Source: Aristolochia californica (lineage: Eukaryota > Streptophyta > Magnoliopsida > Piperales > Aristolochiaceae). Taken from it: 64,000 nt of DNA. This document shows positions 32,578 to 44,095 of this stretch, piece after piece. The stretch covers positions 23,658,067-23,722,066 of the forward strand of contig JARWKL010000010.1 of NCBI GenBank assembly GCA_029961685.1, written 5' to 3'. Both the position numbers and the translations under genes were made by a program. Positions within the stretch are counted from its first letter, which is position 1. Every line of letters begins with the position of its first letter. Under the pieces are notes generated by a model. The model was not told the DNA's origin. It saw nothing but the letters and a program-made list of their open reading frames with translations, and did no database searches.

Positions 32578-34170
32578 GTATCAGAGTCATTCGATCCAAT
32601 GCATTGGTCGAAAGAAGGACAATGCAAACTTTGTGTTCTTGTCATTGCGTTTTTCTCTTCTTAGTCACAAAGGAATATTTTTTTCTAGCAAAAGTTGAGT
32701 GGAAGATAAAACTCTTGAGTTTCCTAACAAGAGGACCCGGTTCATCACCAAAATTCTAAAAATTTGTTGAAGCAAAGAAGTTTCATTCTCCACAGTGGTT
32801 CAAAATCTTGAAGTCACTTGCAGCCGATACAGAAAACATCAAAGACCTTGACATGACAATCACACTCCTAGGCGGCTTGCAATCTGGTAGCTTGCATAGA
32901 AAATACAACTCCATTTTGAGTATCTCGATGGAGAAAGCAGATACTTGAGAGAAGAAATTATCTATTTCACATAACAAGGCAATTCAGTCAATTTCTCTTA
33001 AAGTAAAGTCAATGTGTCGTCCACCTCTATTATTGGCAACATTGATAAAATTTCTTTCCAAATGGCATACGCTCAACAAAACAAGCACCCTCTTGAGAAA
33101 CTTGCAATACGGTAGCTCAATCTGGCCTTTAATGCAAGATATATGGAAATAATATAATACCTACTATTGTACTAATTTTCATTGAATTGCCCCCTTTTTT
33201 TTTACCCATATTATCAATTCCAAAAGGGCACAATAGATGGCTTACATCCTCTTGGTTTAAATTGATTGATAAAACCATTTAAAGTTGCTCTCTTAAAAAA
33301 TTCAAGACAAGACTCACCGTACTCAACATGTAGTCCACATCTTAGACCATGCATATTGAGATAGAAATGCATATTAAATAATGAAAAAGAAAAATTGCGT
33401 ACATATACTTTGTAGATTTTTGGATAAAGTGTCAAAGGAAATTCACCCTTCTGAGTTGGCCATAAACACTACTAAATACAAGGAAGTATCTAATTTTCTT
33501 AATTAACCATCGAAGTCCCATGCAAGTAAATCATGTGTACCACCAATCTTATAATATATTTACTTGTTGAATTAAATCTCCAAATCAATCTTTAGGATAT
33601 AGAAATTGTGGTACTTCTATATTCAAAATTGTCTGAGTGACACTTAAATACTAACCCTTCCAAATCAAATTTTAATCCACTAATTTTTGGTCAAAGTAAG
33701 ATAAAAAAAGTCAAATGAGTATGCGGTGGTTGAGGTCCCTCCTTCGGGGGTGGTTAAGTGCACAAGTCTTCCAAGCAATCATAGTTGTGGGTGATACCAA
33801 ATATCAGTTCTATGTACGCCTTTAATCACACAAAAGAATCTTGGAAGCAATGAACTCTATGTTACCAAATCAGTTTTAAAGCTAGATATACTTTACTTGT
33901 GAGAAAGCATTCAAAATAAATACCTTTTTGGCATATGAATGTTTCTTATAGTAGTTAGCCAATATCCTTGAAGCTAAATTAGTTAGTACTCTCCAAAATA
34001 ATGTAGTTAAGAAAGCTCAACTAGATATACTTGAGACAACGCATGATAAATAAATACCTTTAGGCATATTTATGTTTCATATAGTAGTTATCTAGAACCT
34101 TTGGGGCTAAATTAATTAGTACCGACCAAAATAACTTAGTTAAGAAGGATCATTTCACATGAGCAATAGG
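32578..34170 (+). repeat. 1.6-kb repeat beginning with a primer-site-like motif, copy 1
   Basis: It begins GGTATCAGAGTC, the plant Met-tRNA primer motif, and matches 62344-64000 closely throughout. On the plus strand 32770-32950 is open for about 59 codons. On the minus strand 32977-32783 and 33435-33214 are open in both copies. No product is recognised. It lies between two LTR-like blocks, so it could be the internal region of a non-autonomous LTR element. Confidence 0.6.
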
Positions 34171-34178
34171 ATGAATGT

Positions 34179-35660
34179 GCCGGTCTCAAGATCCTCATGG
34201 ATATAATTTTTATGACAAGATACAATTAAGTTACTTATGTGTGAATTAAGAAGAAAGCAGACGACCCCATGGAAGGGATCAACAACATGTGTTGCTCAAA
34301 GAAGCCAAATTTTGAAAACAAGATTACGGCCCCAATACAAGAGTCGACCCCTTATTTCAAAAATTCAATTTTTCAAAAAGTTAGGCCCGGGTTTGGATGT
34401 TACAACACTCCCAAATGATCAATAAGTGACATACCAATATGTTTTGTAATAAAAAAGGATTTAATATATATTTGATTAGATTTTTTGGACTTATTTTTTA
34501 CCTTGTTTTTCTAAGTGACAAAATATCATTTTCTAACTCTAATGGGTTTTTTTTTAATGTTGGAGAGATTTCTATTTAAGAAGATCTCTCACAAACTTGT
34601 TTTCAACATGCTACCAAAGAATTTTTTTGAAGTGCTCATGCTCCTAGACTCAAATTTGAGGTTTTAACCATCTCAAGCTCTTAAAGGAAGTCAAAACCTG
34701 AACTTGAGTATTTCCTCCTAGAGATAATAGTATCAATGTTTTTTCTTTTAAATATTGTTTAAATATTTAGAACTATGATTGTTGAATGTGAGCCTATTGA
34801 TTCAAAGATCATATTTGAATCAATACTCGATTGATTGTTTGAAAGGTTACCACTCAAAACTAGTTTATCAGCCCCTTGTTTGAGCTTCTTATTTTCTAAT
34901 CACATTATACATTCTTGTGTGTTGATTTATTAGGGTATTTAAAACGGTTTTTACATAGTATTAGAAGTTTGGGGTAGAATTTAAAAATCCAAGTATATAC
35001 ATGCATTTGAATTTAAATCTTAAATTGTATTTGATTGAGAATACTAAAGTAGTGTCATCGTACTTTTAAATCAATCACTGATGTTTAGACTACTACTACA
35101 CATGAGCTGTACTTTCAAACCATTGATTCCATTGAGGTGAGTGCAACCCTTGCTTTAAAAACCAATCCAAGATTTACCTTGGACTTATATTTTGAAATCT
35201 AATGATTAAAGACTATTTGAGATTTTCTTACATATATAGGTACATAGAATTGGTTGTGTTTATTATTTTCTCTTAGATTATAAAATCTACCAATTAGGAA
35301 GCTAGTAACCCTTGTAAATTGGGTCAAGCATTGGGTAGACAAGACCATCCTAACCTCAATTTCATTGAGTGCATCCATGTGTGGTTGAAAAAGAAATGTT
35401 GTGAAGAATTGCTACTATGATTGTGTGATATAAGTCCTCATGTAGCCAAGCACTCTTGAAACTCTCATTCTTAAGTCTAGGCTAGTACCTAATAAGTTAT
35501 TATAAATCCTTGTGAAGCTCTAGGCTTGTGTAGTCTACCTTGCTACTAGAAACCCCTTTAATGGTCAGAATTATGTGCCTAGTTTGTGATTGTAAATCTA
35601 AGTGAAGATGAATTTTTGTAAGTTAGTTGTTGTTGTCAATTTAGTGGCATGAACGCCCAA
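34179..35660 (+). mobile_element. Diverged copia-type LTR-like block
   Basis: It opens TGCCGGTCTCAAGATCC...GATATAATTTTTATGAC, the same opening as 23869 and 44096. Further parallels are the GTTGGAGA-ATTT stretch (34558) and the ...GTAAATC-TTGTG phrases (35400-35640). It is shorter and much more diverged than the other two blocks. Confidence 0.5.
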
Positions 35661-36639
35661 CACCCCCCCAAGATTTCTCCTTCATTGGACCTAATAGATT
35701 GTACCAGCTCCATTTTTCTCTTGCCTACTACTCACTTCCCTTCATTAAAAGTAGAATTCATGTTGAGTCCTTTTTAAGAAAAAATGTTAGTGGAAGCATT
35801 ACTATTCCTATTGATAACTAATTGTGGTAACAAAAATATACTCAAAGATAAGCTAAGACCCCTAGTTGATTCCCCCTTTAGATCTAATTGCATTAAGATA
35901 TTTTAAAGCTAATTATTAACATATAAACACCATAAAATAACTTAACACGAGGATTTAATGCCTCAAGAATCATCTTATCATAAATATGAAATTGACAATA
36001 ATCCAATTGTGAAAAGATGCACCCTTTAAACAAAGTTTATTGTGACCATATTGAGTTGAAACCTCTCATTATCGCCTCATTTGTCATGGACACAAGGCTT
36101 CTTTGTGCCTCCATGATGAGATTTCTCCCAAATCTTGTCTTTTAAATATTAACATAGTCATGCTCCTCACATTTTGCTTCCAATAAGAACTTATTACGCT
36201 TAACTTTTGTGATTTTACTAGAACTCATTTGCAAACTTTTGTTTACTTCCTCTTGGCCACAACTATGCTTGCCTCTTTTTATCTTTTAATTAGTTTTTAT
36301 GTGAACATAATCTTCTCTTCCCTCAAGCACTTTTAAATAGTTTTGGATTTTCTTAATTTGGTCCACTTACCCAAGGGTGCCTAAATCACCAAGACATATA
36401 ACATATCAAGTGAGACGTATTGGATATATGGTATCGTAGAGCCCTGAAATATGATACATGTCTTATAAAGTGCAACACATGGTGCAGACAGTATGTATCA
36501 GATCGGATATTATTCGATATGTTACCTGATACCAATATATACTATCTTACCCACTATGTCAACTTTTTTTTGTTTCCTTTTTGTAGCATCATATCTTTGC
36601 AAAAAAAAAAAAACACATTTCCCATAAGAGAACCTTCAT
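35661..36639. other. Unassigned stretch
   Basis: No gene-like frame or element end recognised. It contains a C8 run near 35665 and an A14 run at 36600. Confidence 0.5.
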
Positions 36640-37126
36640 TGAGAATGCCAAACTCTTTGTTCTCTTGTCTATCAATATCATCTCTCGACTTAACTTGGTG
36701 CATACTAGAGCTCTGCATGATTTAAAAGGTTACAAAGCCCTAAGAAGTGTTGCTCTCTATGGTGTGACAATTAATGGTGTTCAATTAGGTGAGATAATTC
36801 TTGGCTCCCCTCTCCTTGATGACTTAACTATCAGTTACTGTGACTCCCTAAAGTCAATAAAGATTGACAATCTTCAATTGAAGAGATTAACACTAGGTTC
36901 ATGTTTTGATATTGAAGAGATGGAGATAAGAACGCCAAACCTGAAGAATCTTCAATACAAGGGTCAAGTTTGTGACAAGCCTATTTTCAATGTCTCCTCC
37001 ATAAATGAAGCTACCCTACTGCTCAACCACGATGAGCTTGACTACAAGTTGCATCTCTGGCAGAATTTATTGACGAAGCTTTCACATGTAAGCTCCCTAG
37101 AAGTTAAAGTCACAAGTACTCATCCG
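36640..37126 (+). pseudogene. F-box/LRR (FBD-type) protein fragment E
   Basis: The longest LRR stretch of the family. From 36640 the plus strand reads N-S-L-F-S-C-L-S-I-S-S-L-D-L. A 2-base loss near 36712 shifts the frame into G-Y-K-A-L-R-S-V-A-L-Y-G-V-T and L-G-S-P-L-L-D-D-L-T-I-S-Y-C. It continues through L-K-R-L-T-L-G-S-C-F-D-I-E-E-M-E and N-L-K-N-L-Q-Y-K-G-Q-V to a likely donor (CCG|GTACGT at 37127). No F-box lies upstream within 1 kb. It probably connects to the exon-like piece at 37908. Leucine-rich arcs of this kind hold the substrate in SCF receptors. Confidence 0.65.
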
Positions 37127-37907
37127 GTACGTTTCCATCTGCCCATTTTTGTTTTTGTAAAAATACATATTCTGGTTTGATCAACCTGACTAGTTCCTCG
37201 TCTATGATACTCCTTGCTGAAGGGTCATGTGACGACGTTCTTTTACATATTTGGAGTTGATCAAGCTAAGATGTCTAAGTTTTTCAGTTACACCCTTTTG
37301 TCCTTTTTCTCCTTCAGAAAAAAAGATCTATACACAGGTGAACTTTTATAAATTTCCTAGGCATGTAATCATATAATTTTGTTCCTATTTTTTGACTTCC
37401 TATTTCCACTAGCAACACATAAGAGGAGATAAATTTGGTCGTTTTCTTAAGTGGAACCCCTCATTGGCTGCTTGCTCAATTTATCACTTTTTTCTCAACC
37501 GAACACTGGAGTCATACCCGTAATACATAAGTAGTCAATGGAGTCATCATTTTTCATTCGTTTATCAGATATCTAGATACAACGATATCACTGAATGTCA
37601 TGTCACCAAGATGACTTCTAGTGCATTAGTCATGCAAATGTTTTACATTTTGTGGTAGCTAGAGCCCTCTTGAAATTTTTTTTCTAGTGTTGGCATATAG
37701 GAATCTGACCCTTAGTATTTAACGAAGGAGAGAATTTTTCTCAAAACTGGGATAGTGAAAATCTCTACCTCTTCGTCACTCTTGCCTGATTGTGTGCATA
37801 TGGCAAGTTGCAACTCTGTTGTATGGTGACTACAACGTTTATGTTGTTAAATCCTCTTGAAGTTAACTATTTTTTTAATTATGCATTGCACTTTTCTTAT
37901 ATTCCCA

Positions 37908-38010
37908 GGTCCTCCAAGAACATGAAAAATAGAAATTGTCATTGGTTAAACTACTGAAGCACGGGCACTTATCTTCTAAAGGTGAAATGCATTCCTTGGA
38001 CTTCTATTAA
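37908..38010 (+). pseudogene. Possible terminal exon of F-box fragment E
   Basis: An acceptor (ATTCCCAG ending at 37907) precedes a frame with one stop, then L-S-L-V-K-L-L-K-H-G, resembling the V-K-F-L-L-K-N pattern of the FBD end, closing with TAA near 38010. It is preceded by a 780-bp intron-like stretch (37127-37907) in which I see no other feature. Confidence 0.35.
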
Positions 38011-38029
38011 ATTTAGTTCACTTGTTTTG

Positions 38030-39340
38030 CTATTTTTTTGTAGTTGCAGGATCACTTCCTTTTGTTGAATTCTATTGGATTGAAAAAGTATAGATCTTCA
38101 CGTTTTGTTTTGAACATGCTTTTATCTCTGGTTTCAATGATGGGAAATAGTTGAGCAGATTTCACTTCTCCTTGTTTCAGATCTCCTCGAGATCTACTGA
38201 AAATAAAATTTGAATCTGCATTTGGGTTTTCTTTGTCTCGTGTCTTTAAATCTAACTTATGTATTAAATTTTGGTTAAATCAGACTTTGTCCTCGCAAAT
38301 CAAGGAGATAACGAGGAAGGGAAGATGCCATGCTGAGTTGACTTGATTGTTCTTTCTTTCTCATAGTGGAAAAGATTTTGTAGCTTTCTAGAATGTTTGT
38401 TGCTCTATTGGCCATCATCAAGAGGAAAAGGCATCAGAGATGATGAGGAAACAAGCTCATAATTCTATTCATTGGGTGAATGACATAGAATAGAATTTCA
38501 TGGCGGGGAACAAAAAATTTAGGATCATTATTAAGTTAGTTGTTTAAGTTTTTATCAGTAATTTTAGTATTTATTATTCAATCGTTTTTAGCATCAGAAT
38601 CATTTTTAGGTGTTTGTAAGCAATTTATGTATTTATTACTCAACCAATTCTGTTATGAATCTACTTTTGTTGTGATACACACATATCTCTTTTTAATAAA
38701 AAGAGACATTTTTTTCCATTAAAGTCCACTATTTGAAGATTTGGTTATTTTTTAAAACCATAAGTTTTCATTTTCTTCAACAACAAGTAAAACAAGTTGA
38801 TGAGTCACATAGATCCAAGTTAGATTTTAATCATTTGAAGAAAAAAAAAAGGTTAGAATTTCAACAAAGGGTTATTTATGTATTTATATGATTTCATGAT
38901 TTTTAATATTATATTTATTTAATAACTTACATAGAAATTAAATATTATAAAAGTAACATTTAATTATGGGGGTATTTTGGTACTTTTATGATAATTTTTT
39001 ATTTGATATATTTAATTAAATATAAAACCTTATTTTAAATTTTTTATTATTAATTAAGTAAGATATAAACTATTTAACTTAAAAGTATTTTATTAGTAAA
39101 TTATTTTTTTACTTTCCATTATATTTTTAAAGAGTATTCTGACACACACAAAATTATTTTCTAGTGTACTTTCACTTGAGCACATTAACACAAAAGAGTG
39201 CATTCTCTAAAGAACCCTAGATTTCGCTTTCTCTCTCTCTCTCTTTCCCTAAGGACCTGTATGGAACACACATAAAACAAAAGAAAATAAAATAAAAGGA
39301 GAGAGAAAATTATTTTATGTTGTTTGGTAGCAAGGAATCT
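38030..39340. other. AT-rich unassigned stretch
   Basis: No supported gene. A short CT microsatellite is at 39228-39245. Confidence 0.5.
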
Positions 39341-39344
39341 GTTG

Positions 39345-39650
39345 AAGAGAAGATATGGAAGCCTTTTACATGACTCTCACTATAAGAAGTCTTACAAATC
39401 CAAAATTTATTATGAAGGAGATCTCATAGAAGAATTTCAGTTTAAAGGTGTTTTAGTTATATTAGTCTTCTATTTATGTTGAGTTATTCAATTAAGCTAG
39501 GACTTATCTTTAAGTGTTAGAGTTTTGGTGTAATTGGGACAGGAGTAGTTTAATTGTAATTAGACTCTACTACTTTCCTCTATTATAAATAGAGGTTTAT
39601 GTAATCTGATTAGACAAAACTTATGCTGACAAAAACATATGGGATAGTTG
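39345..39650 (+). mobile_element. LTR-like fragment, second family, copy 2
   Basis: Reverse-complement relative of 9000-9200, with the dyad CCTCTATT-ATA-AATAGAGG around 39575-39593 containing a TATA box. Edges are not defined. Confidence 0.45.
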
Positions 39651-39784
39651 TATTGTGCACATATGTGGCCGATTCTTCAATGTTATCCGCAATGAAAACA
39701 GTTGATGCTCCCACCTTCTAAGCACTCCTAACTTTCAGTGCAAAGTAGCAATCTTTAAGATCATAAACAAGAAAAAGAACAATT

Positions 39785-40066
39785 ATGAAGAAGATAAGGA
39801 GAATTCAATTAAAAAATACTGAAGTGAAGCACCTGTATACTTTCTGGGACAGCCCTGGTCTTTCCCGGGAAGGAGATGCCAAAAATGATCAAAGTCTTCA
39901 CAACCCTATTGATTATCGTTCGCCTGGCAGTGTCATGATTCCCCTTCATACTTTCAGGGGGAGGTCACTCTTTAAGCTGGTTCCCGGAGCTGGAAACAAG
40001 AACAAGCATAGGAAGACAAGAAAACAGCACCAAATCTCATGGCTACCTCAAGGAGGAAATAAATAG
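39785..40066 (+). CDS. Hypothetical 93-codon frame
   Basis: An open frame with a basic C-terminus and a central S-P-G-L-S-R-E-G-D-A segment. No domain is recognised, no splice context is obvious, and there is no second copy in the window to test conservation. It sits downstream of an LTR-like fragment and may be element-derived. Confidence 0.15.
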   Translation: MKKIRRIQLKNTEVKHLYTFWDSPGLSREGDAKNDQSLHNPIDYRSPGSVMIPLHTFRGRSLFKLVPGAGNKNKHRKTRKQHQISWLPQGGNK

Positions 40067-40738
40067 TGATTACACTAGTGGATGATTGATGTGACAATCG
40101 TGGTGCTTTCCCATTTTTAAATCTCTTTACTGTATACCTTCCAATGGCGTTGGGTCGTCTACAAAGATGCAAAATGTTAATCGCCGAGAACAACCTCTTC
40201 CACTGTTTAAGCTAGTTCCCTTTACTGTATACTACTGACTTTTACTTTATATCTTGGGGTCAAGTCATTTTGGATAAGCCTTGGACCCAACTTTACAAAC
40301 TCGATTCTCTATAGTCATTATCTCGTCAAACTGAAATTGCAACTCGGTTCTACAATTTTTTCATTATCTCTTTCGTTTCTTTGAAGATCCAAAATCAATC
40401 TGATTTTATGTTCTCTCAGATTTTCACTCAACTCTCGTTTTGCTTAAGAGGCTGACGTGGTGAGAGGAGGGGTTGCGATGTTGGTGAACTCCGATTTCCT
40501 CTCAACCTCGTTCTTTTGGTATATAGATAGATCTAGATACATAAAAAGATATAAATATAGATGAGGTGAGCCGTAGTTACGACTGGGACATGTAAAATAC
40601 CTCAGATAGGAAGTAGTGCATCATCTCTTCAATGCAACAAACAAACCTGTTGAGGGGACAAGTTATGGAATAAATATTAATCCTAGAGAACATTCATTAC
40701 TATACACTGAAAACAAAAGCAGTGAAGATTGATCATCT

Positions 40739-40935
40739 TCAGATGAAGAGATGAAGATATGTAAGCCGAACCTGAAGAGACTGAGGTACAAGGGCCAAGT
40801 TTTTGACAAGCCCACTTTCAACGACATCCCCTCCTTGGATGAAGCTATCGTGACACACACCCTTGACCTTGACTTCTACTTCGAACTATCCAGGGATGTA
40901 GTCCACTTGAACTCATGTTTTTGCAGAGAAAATAC
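40739..40935 (+). pseudogene. F-box/LRR C-terminal relic, gene 1 of copy D
   Basis: The plus strand reads P-N-L-K-R-L-R-Y-K-G-Q-V-F-D-K-P-T-F-N-D-I-P-S-L-D-E-A, then L-D-L-D-F-Y-F-E-L-S-R-D-V. It matches the terminal LRR part of fragment E and of copies A and B. It stays open for most of its length but has no start or F-box. It is followed after ~150 bp by the F-box of gene 2. Confidence 0.6.
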
Positions 40936-41019
40936 ATTGACTAAAATAATATTTTTTTTGTTATTTCATATCACAAATAGCAGTGCATAACAGACAAAAA
41001 TTTAGTCAATTGACTTTCA

Positions 41020-41340
41020 GCATAAGAGAACCTTCATTGAGAAGACTAATAGTATCATCAAGCTACCAAAAAATATTATTCACCACTTACTCTCTTTTCT
41101 TCCATTGAAGTGTTCAGTGATGACATCAATTCAATCGAGGCATTGGATAAACATGTGGAAACCCCTATTGATTTATAACACTATTATAGACTTGATGAGG
41201 GTAGAGTTTCTGACCAGCCAATTTCCAAAGATCCCCTCCTTGAATGAAGTTACCAAGATGCTCATCCTTGACCTTGTCATCTTCTTCGATCTATCCAAGG
41301 ATGTAGACCTTTTGAACTCAAAATTTTCAAATTGAATGCT
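41020..41340 (+). pseudogene. F-box relic with internal deletion, gene 2 of copy D
   Basis: F-box remnants (H-H-L-L-S-F-L-P-L-K-C-S-V-M-T-S-I then H-W-I-N-M-W-K-P-L, 41080-41190) run directly into the terminal LRR part (F-P-K-I-P-S-L-N-E-V-T-K-M-L, to 41332). The whole LRR core found in copy B is missing. The join near 41200 looks like a deletion. It supports the tandem-pair layout seen in A and B. Confidence 0.6.
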
Positions 41341-41385
41341 CAACCCATTCAGCTACTACCTTGAACCATCATGTTTGTCAAATCG

Positions 41386-41434
41386 AATGCTCAACCCAAC
41401 CAGTTCAGCATCTAGACTGGTTGGGTTGAGCATT
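41386..41434. repeat. Perfect 19-bp hairpin, copy D
   Basis: Arms 41386-41404 and 41416-41434 are perfect complements with an 11-base loop. A further copy of the left arm context lies at 41326-41349, so two alternative pairings are possible. Confidence 0.9.
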
Positions 41435-41526
41435 TCAATTTGAAAAACTAGATAGTTCAACTTGTCAATATTTTAGGTAATGGCAGTGCTCCAGTAAAAT
41501 TCTTGTTAGGACTTCGTAGTGTTTAC

Positions 41527-41676
41527 CTATGATAAGCAAGCAAATGAACTTAAATAGAGTTCAGATGATTTAAGAAAGCACCATTAAAGAAAAAAACAAA
41601 GAAAGATTCAAATAGCAATGGAGAGAGCATCAGAATTGCACATTGTAAATAGACGAACCAATGAGAAAGGGCTTAC
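41527..41676 (-). other. Intron-like segment of antisense leader module, copy D
   Basis: On the minus strand a GTAAGC donor begins at 41676 and a TTATCATAG acceptor ends at 41527, as in copy A. Confidence 0.35.
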
Positions 41677-41827
41677 AAATGGATCGATTGTAGTATAGCA
41701 ATGTTGTTCCTCATCTTTGCAGCAATTCTTTACAAAAATGCAAAAGAAGAAGAAGAAGAAGATGAAAGTAAAGACAAAACACTCTTGATTATTTTTCCGT
41801 ACTCTCATCGCTCTTAAGTCTCTCCTG

Positions 41828-41836
41828 CTTTATATA
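41828..41836 (-). promoter_or_regulatory. TATA box of antisense leader module, copy D
   Basis: Minus-strand TATATAAAG in the same context as the other three copies. Confidence 0.4.
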
Positions 41837-42129
41837 GCTCTTGGTTACACATTTTTTACCATAACAAACAACGCAGTCATTGAATGCGCTTGTAAAATTT
41901 GGTGTAACAAACCTGAAAATTAGCTATAACTTGTAAGACACCAGGAAATTGGTTGTCACAAACCTAAAGACGGGGCTTGATAGATGTTGTTGACTTAGTA
42001 ACCATTTCAGGAAGGAAGCAGAAATTTAATGGCATAGAACCGAACCTAACCCTTTTTTCCTATCGTAATTGGACTAGGTAAGATTAGGTCCGGTTCAATG
42101 CTTACAAAGTGTTGTAAAAAAACTCAGTT

Positions 42130-44095
42130 ATAGCAGTTAAACAAACTGTCGATTTATATCTAATGAGACAATCAAGTACGCTATCGTGCATTGCATCGCC
42201 CATTACCGTTCGATCACAACTAACTTCCTCCAATGGTTGTTTCTTATTAGAAATATTTTAACATTTCCATTAAAAAATTGCCACGGAATATAAAAGTTAA
42301 GATAAACCCTGAGACTCGTTACTCTCCTAGCTCTTTCCCAACAAAACACTTGATGGGTTTTTCTATTTCTCTATAAAAATTAATATGACCAATTGTGGTC
42401 CGAATGATAGGTTCCCGAGGATTATTATAAATTAATTAATCAAGTTATAGTATTCTATTGTTATATGATAAGTTATAGCTTAAATACATATAACGTTTGT
42501 GGTTTTTGAATCCTATTAATGATCATTTAATAATAACCAAGTCTTTAATTTATAATTTTTAATAATTACCTAAAAATATTTTTTGTGACATTGAGATAAG
42601 AATAACTCATCTATGAGATAATAATGTAATTATGTAATAAATTATAGTTAATAATTGATATCAACTAATTACTTGATCGATAACTCAACTAGTTACTATG
42701 CAAGTCATATTACATTAACATGACTTGATCAATTTATAATGTGAATCAATATGATCATCCAAATTATTATAATTTCACTAATTAATAATTTAAATCTTGA
42801 ACCAATTAGTTATGTTTAGTTTATAGTTTAATTTTTCTAATTTTTAAAGTATTTCCATCAATATACAAAAAATTATGTGAATTTCACTAATTAATTTTAT
42901 TTTTGATTTCAGGCAAATCTATAGTAAAAGTTTTTATCAAAATTATTATATATAAGGATAATTGAAAAAATTAATAATATCAAATAAATAACTTAATTTA
43001 ACTATATTAATTAATTTTTATATTATGTTAACTAAATTAAGTTGATTGATCAGTTAATTATTTTTATTTAATTTAACTTAAATATTTCAATTAAATAAAT
43101 TTTTATAATACTACAAATAAATAATAATAATAATTATTGAAAATTTATAATTCTAATGCTTTTTGTTTTATTTATTTCATTGATAAAAATCTTATCTTGT
43201 TTCACATAAAAGCACTATTATAGTTGATTAAAAACTTATATAGCACTATGTTGGTAATAAGAGGAAATGTTAAATATAAAAATTGAGAATAGTGGATATT
43301 TTTTTATTTTTTCCTAAATATTTCTTAGATAAATTACTTCATTGAGAATAGTATATATTTCACAAAGATTTTTAATTTCACCAGTAATAAACATTTTTTT
43401 ATTTTAATTTCCCCTACTTTTTCTTGTTGAAATTATTTCACTAAGAATAGCATATATTTTTAAGAGATTTTTAAAATTTTTAATAATAAGTTTATATTTT
43501 TTTCTCTAACTTATTCTTGAGGAATTATTTTGTTGAGAATAGTGTATATTTCTCGTTGATTTTTTAATTACTTTGAGAATAAGTGAATATTTTTATTTTT
43601 AATCTCCCCTCTTATTCTTGATGAAATAATTTTTCCAAAAATAGTAAATATTTTTTATTAAAATTAGAATTTATTCGAGAGTAAGTGAATTATTTTTCTT
43701 TTTTCCTAACTTATTATTGATGGGATAGTTTCGACTAGAATATCTTGGTGAGTTTTTAAATTTCATACAAAATTATTGGTTCTCGCCATTTAGTGGGAAT
43801 ATTTTTCTCCACGACATTCAAATTTCATCGAGAAATATATATTTATCTCGAAAAAATAATTTCATGGAGAAGAAAAAACATTGAGAGACATCGATTTTCT
43901 TGTAGCATAAGAAGTTAGATCAACTCAATTGAAGATGGCTATGAACTACTTCTGACAAGCACACTCCTACTTGAATTATGTCTAAACTTGTAGCTTTTGC
44001 ATGAAGTCTTGTTTACTTGAATGGGACACAATCATGTTCAAGCGAAGGGAGTAAAAAGTATATAATCAGAAAAGAATAAATCATTTTATATATTG
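42130..44095. other. AT-rich block of copy D
   Basis: Homologue of 21530-23868, non-coding. The tandem repeat part (43270-43760) has about three units fewer than copy C. Confidence 0.7.

Noticed and set aside
32783..33435. Minus-strand frames in the 1.6-kb repeat that recur in the second copy
   Set aside because: The two copies are nearly identical in DNA, so shared openness carries no evidence of selection; no domain recognised.
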